NCBI RefSeq assembly: GCF_037029465.1
Contig: NZ_JAYMEM010000029.1
Coordinates: 62,001 to 126,000 of the forward strand
Length of the DNA: 64,000 bases
Direction: 5' to 3'
Source of the DNA: Mesoflavibacter sp037029465
GTDB lineage: Bacteria; Bacteroidota; Bacteroidia; Flavobacteriales; Flavobacteriaceae
Shown: in pieces, positions 1-7,657 of the stretch
How the letters are laid out: each line of letters opens with the position of its first letter
Position numbering within the stretch: position 1 is the stretch's first letter
Translations under genes and position numbers: made by a program
The notes under the pieces: model-generated
The model's input: only the letters and a program-made list of their open reading frames with translations
Databases searched by the model: none
What the model was told of the DNA's origin: nothing

Positions 1-508
1 TAAAAAAACCTATTACTGCTAATAACGAAGGTCTTTGAAGGTTACTTAATCCAGATATTGCATGCCCCGAAGTACAACCACCTGCATAGCGTGTACCAAA
101 ACCTATTAGTAAACCGCCAACAATTAAAATAATAAGCGTTTTTGGTTCTTGTAAAGCTTCTGTAGAAAACAATTCTTTAGGTAAATAAGTGTTATCCTCA
201 GAAAAACCAATTTGTTTTAAACCTTCTTTTGTAGCTTGACTAACTTGAGGCGTCTTTCCATCAGTCATAAAATTCTTAGCTACAAATCCTCCTAAAATTG
301 CTCCAACAGCAACTAAAAGATTCCAACTTTGTTGTCGCCAATTAAAATTAAATAACTGACTAAACTTACCGCCACCACACATGGCGCAAAAAGTGCGTAA
401 ATTAGAAGACATGCCAAAAGTTTTCCCCATTATTAAAAGGAAAAACATAGTAAGCGCTATTAAAAATCCTGAGAGCAACCATGACCATGGTTGTAAAAAA
501 AAATCCAT
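1..508 (-). CDS. YeeE/YedE family sulfur-compound transporter (partial, C-terminus outside window)
   Basis: Integral membrane protein of the YeeE/YedE family, whose characterised members import thiosulfate or related sulfur species. Reading the minus strand from the ATG at 508 gives about 169 residues open to the window edge: an N-terminal membrane segment, the family-type segment around 'GFGTRYAGGCTSGH' with its conserved Cys, and further hydrophobic stretches. An earlier Cys-containing segment, 'RTFCAMCGGGKF', lies near residue 40. The last gene seen on this strand downstream of the RND system and DUF2892 protein, 78 bp from the latter. The sulfur role is known for the family; the substrate here is inferred. 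Confidence 0.85.
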   Translation of the reverse strand, partial: MDFFLQPWSWLLSGFLIALTMFFLLIMGKTFGMSSNLRTFCAMCGGGKFSQLFNFNWRQQSWNLLVAVGAILGGFVAKNFMTDGKTPQVSQATKEGLKQIGFSEDNTYLPKELFSTEALQEPKTLIILIVGGLLIGFGTRYAGGCTSGHAISGLSNLQRPSLLAVIGFF

Positions 509-586
509 AAATCAAATTTACGCAAAAGTACACGCTATAATTAATTTATGGAAATTAATACCTATTTTTAATAAATAGAACTATTA

Positions 587-775
587 TTAGTTTTTGATTT
601 TGAATATTTTAGTTAAAATATCTTCCATCAAACACCATTTAGTGATTGCAGACTGAAATAAATTAGCGCCTACAAACACTGTAAACCACAACCAATTTTG
701 ATTAACGTACATACCTAATAATACGCTTATTATAACAAAAACTCCTGCTATTGCTCTTATATACCTGTTTAACAT
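587..775 (-). CDS. DUF2892 (YgaP-like membrane domain) protein
   Basis: A 62-residue membrane protein with two hydrophobic helices (about 7-22 and 26-40) and the 'NLFQSAITKWCLME' segment typical of the DUF2892 family, which also forms the membrane tail of the rhodanese YgaP. It usually sits beside rhodanese, TauE or YeeE genes and is thought to belong to sulfane-sulfur handling. Here it lies between a PII-like gene and YeeE and is probably co-transcribed with both. The single Cys in the conserved segment may matter for function. No enzymatic activity is claimed. Confidence 0.75.
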   Translation of the reverse strand: MLNRYIRAIAGVFVIISVLLGMYVNQNWLWFTVFVGANLFQSAITKWCLMEDILTKIFKIKN

Positions 776-794
776 AACTATTATTTATTTAAAT

Positions 795-1100
795 TTAAAT
801 TGCTCTTTCTATAGGTACAACAATCGCTTTAATAGGATTGTTGGTTTCTAAATTGTTATTGAACTCTTTTATTAAATCAAAAAGAGTATCAATAAACATG
901 TCTTCTGTAAATGAGAAAAACATTGTAGACTCATTACTTGCATTTTCTGCTCCAAACCAATTGGTAGACATAATTAAAGCATGGTTGTTTTTATAACCAT
1001 CTATATCAGATTCGCTAAAATTTTCAATGCCTGCTTTTTTAAAGAGTTTTATCACATCCTTATGAAACTCTTCTACTGCGGTTACTAATAGTAATTTCAT
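795..1100 (-). CDS. small PII-like (DUF3240/CutA-like fold) protein following an RND pump
   Basis: About 101 residues from the ATG at 1100. A longer reading from the ATG at 1169 adds 23 residues that do not look like part of the domain, so the shorter start is preferred. The sequence begins with a beta-strand ('MKLLLVTAV'), continues with alternating helix and strand, and ends in a hydrophobic strand ('IKAIVVPIE'), as expected for ferredoxin-like PII/CutA-type proteins. It follows the RND pump gene closely, a position where small DUF3240-type proteins occur in heavy-metal efflux operons. Fold assignment is by pattern only; no ligand residues can be assigned. Confidence 0.5.
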   Translation of the reverse strand: MKLLLVTAVEEFHKDVIKLFKKAGIENFSESDIDGYKNNHALIMSTNWFGAENASNESTMFFSFTEDMFIDTLFDLIKEFNNNLETNNPIKAIVVPIERAI

Positions 1101-1183
1101 ATCTTTCAACTTTACTGGCCAAATGAGCACAACTAAGATTTTTTTTGAACTCTCATGACACTCAATCATGCTCGGCCAGCTTT

Positions 1184-4100
1184 TTATTTATGGTTTTTAC
1201 GTTCTATCATATAATACACTAAAGGCACAACTAATAAGGTTAATACAGTTGAAACAATAGTTCCGCCCATTAACGAAATAGCTAATCCTTGAAAGATCGG
1301 GTCAAATAGGATAACAAATGCACCTATGACTACTGTTCCAGCAGTTAATAAAATTGGTGTTGTACGCACTGCTCCTGCTTCGATTGCGGCTTGTTTTAAT
1401 GGCACGCCTTCTTCTAATCTTAGGTTTATAAAGTCAATTAACAATACCGAATTACGTACCATAATTCCCGCCAAAGCAATCATACCAATAAATGATGTTG
1501 CGGTGAAAAATGCGCCCATTAACCAGTGACCTAAAATAATACCAATCATCGATAATGGTATGGCAACCATCATTACTATTGGTGCTTTAAAGTTTTGGAA
1601 CCAACCTACAATTAAGATGTAGATTAAAGCAATTGCTCCTAAAAATGCTATTCCTAAATCTCTAAATACTTCCAAGGTAATTTGCCATTCTCCATCCCAT
1701 TTTACGGTGTAATCATCTTCAAATTCTGGCTGTCCCAAATACATTTCATTAATCTCATAGCCTTGTGGTAAATTAATCGCTTTTAGCTTCTCTTCCATTC
1801 CTAAAATAACATACGCAGGACTTTCTAATTTACCAGCCATATCTGCTAACACATAAACTACACGTTTTTGGTTTTTACGGTAGATGCTTTTTGCACTTGT
1901 GGTTTCAGTAATATCAACCAAGTCTACAATCGGAACTAGATTACCTTGTTGCGATTTTACCTTTAACTGTGAAATATCTTGAATGGTTGACTTTTCCTTT
2001 TCATCTAAAGCTAACACTAAACCTATTTGATTTACTGCATCTTCATCATACAACACGGTTAAAGGTCTGTTCGACAATGCCATATTCATGGTATAAGCAA
2101 TCTGTTTTGGTGCTACACCGTAAAGCATTGCTTTTTCTTTATCTATGGTGAATTGAAATTCTTTTTGATCAGCTTCTACCATCCAATCGACGTCAACAAC
2201 ATCTTCTGTATTATTCAAAATGTTCTGAACTTCGTTAGCAATCTCCATTTGCTTATCGTAATCAGGACCATAAATTTCAGCCACTAAAGTTGATAATACA
2301 GGTGGACCTGGTGGAACTTCAACAACCTTAACATTCGCATTATATTTTGAAGCTATCTTTTGAATGTCAGGACGCAATAATTTTGCAATATCGTGAGATT
2401 GCGCACTACGTTCTCCTTTATCAATTAAATTCACTTGTATATCTGCCATATTACTTCCGCCACGTAAATCGTAATGACGTACTAATCCGTTAAAGGTAAT
2501 TGGTGCCGAAGTCCCAATATAATTTTGATAGTTAACCACTTCTGGTCGCGTTGATAAGTATTGTGAAATTTCTTGAGCCACAACAGCCGTACGTTCTAAA
2601 GTGGTTCCTTCAGGCATATCAATAACTACTTGAAACTCGTTTTTGTTATCAAACGGTAACATTTTTACAACGACCGAATTGGTAAAGAACATTACCATTG
2701 TTCCCATTAACAAAATGAAAGTCAACCCTAAAAACAACCAACGTTTTGAAGAACTTTCAATTAACGGACGTTCAAATTTCTCGTAGAACTTGTAAATTTT
2801 AGTGTCTTCTAATGGTTTTTTAGGTTTCTCAACTACACCTTTCTTGTCTTTTTCACGCAAGAAAATATACCCTAAATACGGTGTTATAGTTAAGGCTACA
2901 AATAACGACAGTATCATTGCAATAGACGCTCCAATTGGCATTGGCGCCATATATGGGCCCATTAATCCAGACACAAATGCCATAGGCAATACCGATGCAA
3001 TTACGGTAAAGGTTGCTAAAATAGTTGGATTACCTACTTCATTAATGGCATATAATGCGGCTTGTTTAAATGGCAAGCGTTTCATTTTAAAATGCCTATG
3101 CATATTTTCGGCAATAATAATGGAATCATCTACCACAATACCTGTTACAAATACTAATGCGAATAAGGTAATTCGGTTAAGCGTGTAATCGAGCATATAG
3201 TAGCTTAACAGCGTTAATGCAAAGGTAATTGGTACCGATAAAAACACGACCAATCCACCACGCCAACCCATTGCCAACATCACTACAAATGTTACTGCTA
3301 TGATAGAACCAATAAGATGTAATAATAATTCTGATACTTTATGAGACGCAGTTTCGCCATAGTTTCTAGTAATTTCTACGTGAACATCATCAGGTATTAA
3401 GGTTTTGCGCAAATGCTCTACTTTATCAATGATGACGTCTGCAATTTTCATCGCGTCTGCACCTTTTCGTTTTGCTACCGAAATAGTTACAGCTGGATAT
3501 TCTGATTTGTAATCGTTTGCTTTTTCGCTAGCCTGACCAAAACCAAGACTAACATAATTTTGTGGCACTTCTGGACCATCAACAATTTTTGCGACTTGCT
3601 TTAAATAAATTGGCTGATTTTGCTGAACACCAACGACTAGATTTTCAACATCAGTCATCGATTCTAAAAACTTGCCTGTGTTTACCACAAATTCGGTATC
3701 ATTTTTATCAAAAGTTCCGCTATTTAATTGTGCGTTGTTGGCTTTAATCATTTCAGAAACCGATAGAAAGTCTAAGCCTGCACTTGCTAATTTATCTTTA
3801 TCTAAAACGACACGTATTTGACGTTCTCTTCCACCTATTTTGTGTGTAATTGCAACGTCATTTACTTTCTTAATTTCGGCTTCTAATTCTTGAGCCATTT
3901 GCCCTAATTGGAAATCGTCATAAGTCTCACTCCACAACGTTAAACCCAACATCGGTACATCATCAATAGCACGTGTTTTTACTAATGGAAACGTTACGCC
4001 TTCAGGCATTTCATCCATATGCTTATTGATTTCGTTGTAAAGTTTTACAAAAGAACGCTCGATATCTTCGCCCACATAAAACTGAACGATGACCATTCCT

Positions 4101-4378
4101 TGTTCTTTCATAGACGTAGAATATACATATTCCACACCTTTTATATTCGAAATTAATTGCTCTAAAGGCTTGATCACTCTAGATTCAACCTCGGTTGGAC
4201 TTGCACCAGGATAACCTACAAAAATATCTGCCATAGGCACATCAATTTGCGGCTCTTCTTCTCGAGGAATTAAAAACGAGCTGTACACACCAATGACCAT
4301 AAAAACAATCATTAAAAGCACTGTAAGCTTCGATGTCATAAAGACTTTGGCAATTTTTCCTGCTAAACCTTCTTTCAT
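1184..4378 (-). CDS. RND-family efflux pump inner-membrane subunit
   Basis: A 1064-residue AcrB/CzcA-superfamily proton-driven exporter, the inner-membrane part of a tripartite pump. TM1 is at about 15-36, the first large periplasmic loop follows, and TM4 carries the paired aspartates D417/D418 in 'VTGIVVDDSIIIAEN', equivalent to the AcrB proton-relay Asp pair. The duplicated second half, with a second periplasmic loop and final helices, runs to the C-terminus, so the protein is full length. It lacks the CusA/CzcA-type 'GAMVDAAIVM' signature, so a metal substrate cannot be claimed from sequence even though a copper receptor lies nearby. The partner adaptor and outer-membrane genes are directly upstream on the same strand. 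Confidence 0.93.
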   Translation of the reverse strand: MKEGLAGKIAKVFMTSKLTVLLMIVFMVIGVYSSFLIPREEEPQIDVPMADIFVGYPGASPTEVESRVIKPLEQLISNIKGVEYVYSTSMKEQGMVIVQFYVGEDIERSFVKLYNEINKHMDEMPEGVTFPLVKTRAIDDVPMLGLTLWSETYDDFQLGQMAQELEAEIKKVNDVAITHKIGGRERQIRVVLDKDKLASAGLDFLSVSEMIKANNAQLNSGTFDKNDTEFVVNTGKFLESMTDVENLVVGVQQNQPIYLKQVAKIVDGPEVPQNYVSLGFGQASEKANDYKSEYPAVTISVAKRKGADAMKIADVIIDKVEHLRKTLIPDDVHVEITRNYGETASHKVSELLLHLIGSIIAVTFVVMLAMGWRGGLVVFLSVPITFALTLLSYYMLDYTLNRITLFALVFVTGIVVDDSIIIAENMHRHFKMKRLPFKQAALYAINEVGNPTILATFTVIASVLPMAFVSGLMGPYMAPMPIGASIAMILSLFVALTITPYLGYIFLREKDKKGVVEKPKKPLEDTKIYKFYEKFERPLIESSSKRWLFLGLTFILLMGTMVMFFTNSVVVKMLPFDNKNEFQVVIDMPEGTTLERTAVVAQEISQYLSTRPEVVNYQNYIGTSAPITFNGLVRHYDLRGGSNMADIQVNLIDKGERSAQSHDIAKLLRPDIQKIASKYNANVKVVEVPPGPPVLSTLVAEIYGPDYDKQMEIANEVQNILNNTEDVVDVDWMVEADQKEFQFTIDKEKAMLYGVAPKQIAYTMNMALSNRPLTVLYDEDAVNQIGLVLALDEKEKSTIQDISQLKVKSQQGNLVPIVDLVDITETTSAKSIYRKNQKRVVYVLADMAGKLESPAYVILGMEEKLKAINLPQGYEINEMYLGQPEFEDDYTVKWDGEWQITLEVFRDLGIAFLGAIALIYILIVGWFQNFKAPIVMMVAIPLSMIGIILGHWLMGAFFTATSFIGMIALAGIMVRNSVLLIDFINLRLEEGVPLKQAAIEAGAVRTTPILLTAGTVVIGAFVILFDPIFQGLAISLMGGTIVSTVLTLLVVPLVYYMIERKNHK

Positions 4379-4430
4379 TTTGATTTCTTATTTTTTGGGC
4401 GTTTTAACGGGCTATTCGCTATATCTTTTT

Positions 4431-4466
4431 ATTGTCTTACATTTCGACTGCGCTCAATGTGACAAT
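4431..4466. repeat. short imperfect inverted repeat in the RND operon
   Basis: Between the adaptor and pump genes, ATTGTC-TTACATT and AATGT-GACAAT pair with one bulge around a loop containing TCGACTGCGCTC. The 'TTCGACT' core resembles dispersed intergenic repeats of flavobacterial genomes; a related stretch, CTTCGACTACACTAAG, occurs at about 9798-9813. The AT-rich 'actgc' repeats at about 4550-4575 and 5715-5745 add to the repetitive spacers of this operon. Confidence 0.45.
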
Positions 4467-4568
4467 AAAAAGGATGCCGCTTCTATCCCTAACGCTACTT
4501 TGAACTGTTAATTCAATCTTGTTATTAATTTAAAATTCAGTACTATTTACTGCCTACTGCAAACTGAA

Positions 4569-5645
4569 TTACTGCTTACTTATTTTCGCTCCGTTATACA
4601 ACTTTCCTTCTGCTGAAACGATGTAACTTTCATTGGCGTTTAAACCAGATAAAACTTCTACTTCATTTCCAAACGTTCTACCTAAACGCAACCAACGCAA
4701 AATAGCTGTATTACTTTGGCTTACCGTATAAACGCCGCTTAATTGACCGTTGTTTACAATAGCTTCTTTTGGTATTAAAACCATTGAAGTTTCAGCTTTT
4801 CTTTCTACAGGAAATTGCACCGTTGTGAACATTCCTGATAGAATTTTTGCATCGGTTTTATCTAAGGTTATCTTTACTAAATATTGCCCACCTGTTTGTG
4901 CTGCAGATGTACTTACTTCGGTTACTTTTCCAGAAATAGTTTGGTTAATAGATTTTACATTTACACTTACTTTTATATCTTTTTTTATGTCTGAAATTTC
5001 GGTTTCTGGAACCATTGCAACCACTTCAAAATCGCCTGGTGCTTCTATTGAAATTAAAGGCTGACCTGGATTTGCCATATCTCCTTTCTTTACATTTTTG
5101 CTTGTAATAACTCCGCTAAATGGTGCAGTAATATTGGTATAAGCAAATTGTGCGTTAATTTCGTTTTTCATTTGTTTTGCGGCTTCAAGACCAGCTTTTG
5201 CCATCTCATAATTGGCTGTCATATCATCCATTTCTTTTTGAGAGGCACTGCTTTTTGCAAAAAGTACTTGAAAACGCTCATAGTCTTTTTTAGCATTATT
5301 AAATGCTGCTGTAGCTTTTGTGATATTTGCGTTTACTTGTGCTTTTTGCGCTTGTAAATCGGCATTATTAATAGCTACTAACAATTGTCCTTTGCTTACT
5401 TTATCGCCAACATTTACAGGTACGTTATTGACATAACCCATCATTCTTGTGCTTAAATTCGCACTGTTTTCGGCTTGAATTTTTCCGCTTACCGCTAAAA
5501 ATGGACTGTCATTATTGTCGCTAACCTGTGCAACTTTTACTGGAATAGCTGGCGAATTATCTGCAACTTCTTTTTTGTCTTCGCTACCACAACTTGCTAT
5601 TAGTATTGCGGTTGAAAGAGATAAGATGGTATATAGTTTTTTCAT
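4569..5645 (-). CDS. RND efflux periplasmic adaptor (membrane fusion) lipoprotein
   Basis: A 358-residue HlyD/AcrA-type adaptor that links the inner-membrane pump to the outer-membrane channel. The N-terminus is a lipoprotein signal with lipobox 'LIASC' (Cys about 19). A split biotinyl-lipoyl domain follows ('GDKVSKGQLLVAINNADL' near 80-100), then an alpha-helical hairpin rich in Ala, Lys and Gln (about 100-160), the second lipoyl half with 'ITAPFSGVITS', a beta-barrel and a membrane-proximal domain. Length is normal. It sits 190 bp upstream of the pump gene and 107 bp downstream of the TolC gene, all on one strand. Confidence 0.92.
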   Translation of the reverse strand: MKKLYTILSLSTAILIASCGSEDKKEVADNSPAIPVKVAQVSDNNDSPFLAVSGKIQAENSANLSTRMMGYVNNVPVNVGDKVSKGQLLVAINNADLQAQKAQVNANITKATAAFNNAKKDYERFQVLFAKSSASQKEMDDMTANYEMAKAGLEAAKQMKNEINAQFAYTNITAPFSGVITSKNVKKGDMANPGQPLISIEAPGDFEVVAMVPETEISDIKKDIKVSVNVKSINQTISGKVTEVSTSAAQTGGQYLVKITLDKTDAKILSGMFTTVQFPVERKAETSMVLIPKEAIVNNGQLSGVYTVSQSNTAILRWLRLGRTFGNEVEVLSGLNANESYIVSAEGKLYNGAKISKQ

Positions 5646-5752
5646 TTTAATTGAGTTTATTTTTTTGTTTGCCTCGAATTCACGAATGTTTTTCTGAGCT
5701 AATTTTTATTCATATTTACTGATTACTGCTACTGCATACTGCTAACTAAACA

Positions 5753-7063
5753 CTATTCTTTAGTTAAAAAATTAACGTACGCTAAAGCGTAATTGTACTC
5801 AAAAATGGTTTGGTAATATTCTAATTGTTTTTGTGCGTATTGGGTTTCTGCCATCAATAAATCTGATGTTTTTTCTAAACCTTCTTTAAAACGATTGGTA
5901 CGAATACGAAGTGATTCTTCAGATTGATCTAAAGCTAATTTTGATAGGTCTAATTTGTTTTCGGCATCAATAAGCATTCGTTTGGCTTTATTTAATTCTA
6001 ACTTACTTTTTGATACATATTGATTGTATTCTAGTTTAGATTTTTCAAACTCGGCTCTACTTTTCTGAGCTTTTCCAAAACGCTTTGATCCTTGAAAAAT
6101 ATCCCAACTTAATTGCGCACCAACTATGTATCCGTTGGCATCTGCTTGAAAGATTTTATCATCATACATTTCGTAACTTCCAAAAGCGTTTAAACGTGGT
6201 AAAAACGCCATTTTATCTGCTTTACTCATTGCTTCATAAGCTTTACTTGCTAACTGCATTGCTTTGATATCGCTACGATTTTCAGTAAACGTTTTTAACT
6301 CAATTGTACGCACATAAGGTGTTAATGTATCGCTTGGTTTGTAGGTTATAAATGTGTCGTCATTCATTAAAAATGATAAATAATTAGACGCATTTTGCAC
6401 GTTGCTTTTAGCTTGTTGTAATTGGTTTTTTACTTCGGTAACACGCACTTCTACATTAAGTACATCTGCACGTTGTAAATACCCTTGCTCATAACTATCA
6501 TCAGCTAATTTTTTGTTTGCGTTAGCAGCTTCTAAAGCTTTTTCTAAAACATCTACAGCTTTGTATGCTAATTGTAATTGCATGTAGGCTTTATCAACTT
6601 CAAAAGCAATATAATCTTCTGTGCGCTTTGTCTTTAGTGACATAGCTTCCATTTTAGATTTGGCTGCTTTACGCTGAAATATACCATCTACATTAATTAA
6701 TGGTTGTTGTACTTCTAGCTTAGTTGCAAAGTTTTGTGTTGTTTCTGGATCGTTTAACAATGCTGGATTAAAATCATTGCTTGTTAAAATTTCTTGATTT
6801 AATTTAGAACCAAAAGCCATTAAAGGATTTGTTGTAGAAATACCCGTGTGACTAGCTGTAATATTTGGCAAGAAAATAGCATTGGTCTGTCTATAATCTG
6901 CTTTAGCTTGGTTAAATTCTTCTTCAGAAATTTTTATTGATGTATTGTTTTCTGAAACTTGAGTCAAAACTTCACTTTTACTTATTGGTTTTAACTCTTG
7001 AGCTTGTGTTGAGGCAGACCAAATAAATACTGATAGGATTGATAAGTTAATTAAATGTTTCAT
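5753..7063 (-). CDS. TolC-family outer-membrane efflux protein
   Basis: A 436-residue outer-membrane factor with a cleavable signal peptide (about 1-21, ending 'WSASTQA'), two repeated OEP regions dominated by long amphipathic helices and coiled coil (about 30-215 and 230-430), and beta-strand segments between them. It forms the exit duct for the adaptor and RND pump encoded next. It is the first gene of the operon. An operator/-7 pair lies just upstream at 7083-7126, giving a predicted leader of only about 13 bases. A second TolC-family gene at 17002 belongs to a different exporter. Confidence 0.92.
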   Translation of the reverse strand: MKHLINLSILSVFIWSASTQAQELKPISKSEVLTQVSENNTSIKISEEEFNQAKADYRQTNAIFLPNITASHTGISTTNPLMAFGSKLNQEILTSNDFNPALLNDPETTQNFATKLEVQQPLINVDGIFQRKAAKSKMEAMSLKTKRTEDYIAFEVDKAYMQLQLAYKAVDVLEKALEAANANKKLADDSYEQGYLQRADVLNVEVRVTEVKNQLQQAKSNVQNASNYLSFLMNDDTFITYKPSDTLTPYVRTIELKTFTENRSDIKAMQLASKAYEAMSKADKMAFLPRLNAFGSYEMYDDKIFQADANGYIVGAQLSWDIFQGSKRFGKAQKSRAEFEKSKLEYNQYVSKSKLELNKAKRMLIDAENKLDLSKLALDQSEESLRIRTNRFKEGLEKTSDLLMAETQYAQKQLEYYQTIFEYNYALAYVNFLTKE

Positions 7064-7082
7064 TTTTCAATTTTTACAGATA

Positions 7083-7126
7083 CAAATGTACGTTTAGAAA
7101 ACACCTATGTCAGTAACATATGTTAC
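7083..7126 (-). promoter_or_regulatory. Crp/Fnr-type promoter for the tolC-RND operon (motif 1)
   Basis: The perfect palindrome GTAACATATGTTAC (7113-7126) is centred 33 bp from the centre of the -7 box TACATTTG (7083-7090, minus strand). The spacing is identical to the other promoters of this group. Confidence 0.65.
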
Positions 7127-7145
7127 CTAGATAAAATGATAGCCT

Positions 7146-7192
7146 AATGTGACTTTTGTCACATTTAAATTAATCTCTACAATTTATTTTTG
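7146..7192 (+). promoter_or_regulatory. Crp/Fnr-type promoter for the copper-receptor genes (motif 2)
   Basis: The perfect palindrome AATGTGACTTTTGTCACATT (7146-7165) contains TGAC-N4-GTCA. The -7 box TATTTTTG (7185-7192) is centred 33 bp downstream. The inferred transcription start (about 7195-7198) falls on the ATG at 7197, so the message may be leaderless. Confidence 0.65.
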
Positions 7193-7196
7193 TGAC

Positions 7197-7571
7197 ATGA
7201 AAAAATGGATTTTCTTTTTTGCTGTTAGTTTAAGCGCTCTTATTATATTTAATATGCTAAGAGTCTCTTTTACTTTTATATACTACGAATTAGATCCTAT
7301 TGGCTTTATTGAAGAGCTTTGCGAAAATAAAGACAAACCAGAATTACAATGTAACGGAAAGTGTCATTTAAAAAAAGTAGCTCAAACTACTGGTGACAAA
7401 AATGAGCCTGTTAAAATTGTAAATTTTGAAGAGTTACTTCTATTTAAACAAGACATTACAGGTTATAAATTACAAGCAAACTTTTATAGTTTAAAAAGGG
7501 AAAACTTTACTTATCTTAACCTTTATAACTTTAGTTATAAATCTTCCTGTTTTCATCCTCCACAAGTTTAA
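7197..7571 (+). CDS. small secreted or membrane-anchored Cys-containing protein upstream of a copper receptor
   Basis: About 124 residues from the ATG at 7197. An upstream GTG at 7149 lies inside the operator and is rejected. It has an N-terminal hydrophobic signal or anchor (about 4-20), then an acidic segment with the Cys pattern 'LCENKDKPELQCNGKCHLKK', which holds three Cys and one His within 17 residues and could bind a metal. I do not recognise a named family. It lies 86 bp upstream of the OprC-like receptor on the same strand, so a role in copper handling is inferred from context only. Confidence 0.7.
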   Translation: MKKWIFFFAVSLSALIIFNMLRVSFTFIYYELDPIGFIEELCENKDKPELQCNGKCHLKKVAQTTGDKNEPVKIVNFEELLLFKQDITGYKLQANFYSLKRENFTYLNLYNFSYKSSCFHPPQV

Positions 7572-7657
7572 GTCTACATACTATTATTTTAGTTTTAATA
7601 CTGTTTTTCAGTATTAAAACCACTGACTTATTACAAATTTTCAAATAAAATTATAAG

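Noticed and set aside
1326..3747. Several plus-strand frames inside the RND gene
   Set aside because: They lie antisense to a full-length conserved pump, have no initiation context and no recognisable domains.
1184..4378. Heavy-metal (CusA/CzcA) identity for the RND pump
   Set aside because: The TM4 signature is VVDDSIIIAEN and not the metal-pump type; neighbourhood alone is not enough.
7149..7196. GTG start extending the small Cys-rich protein
   Set aside because: It lies within the palindromic operator and would add residues before an evident signal sequence.
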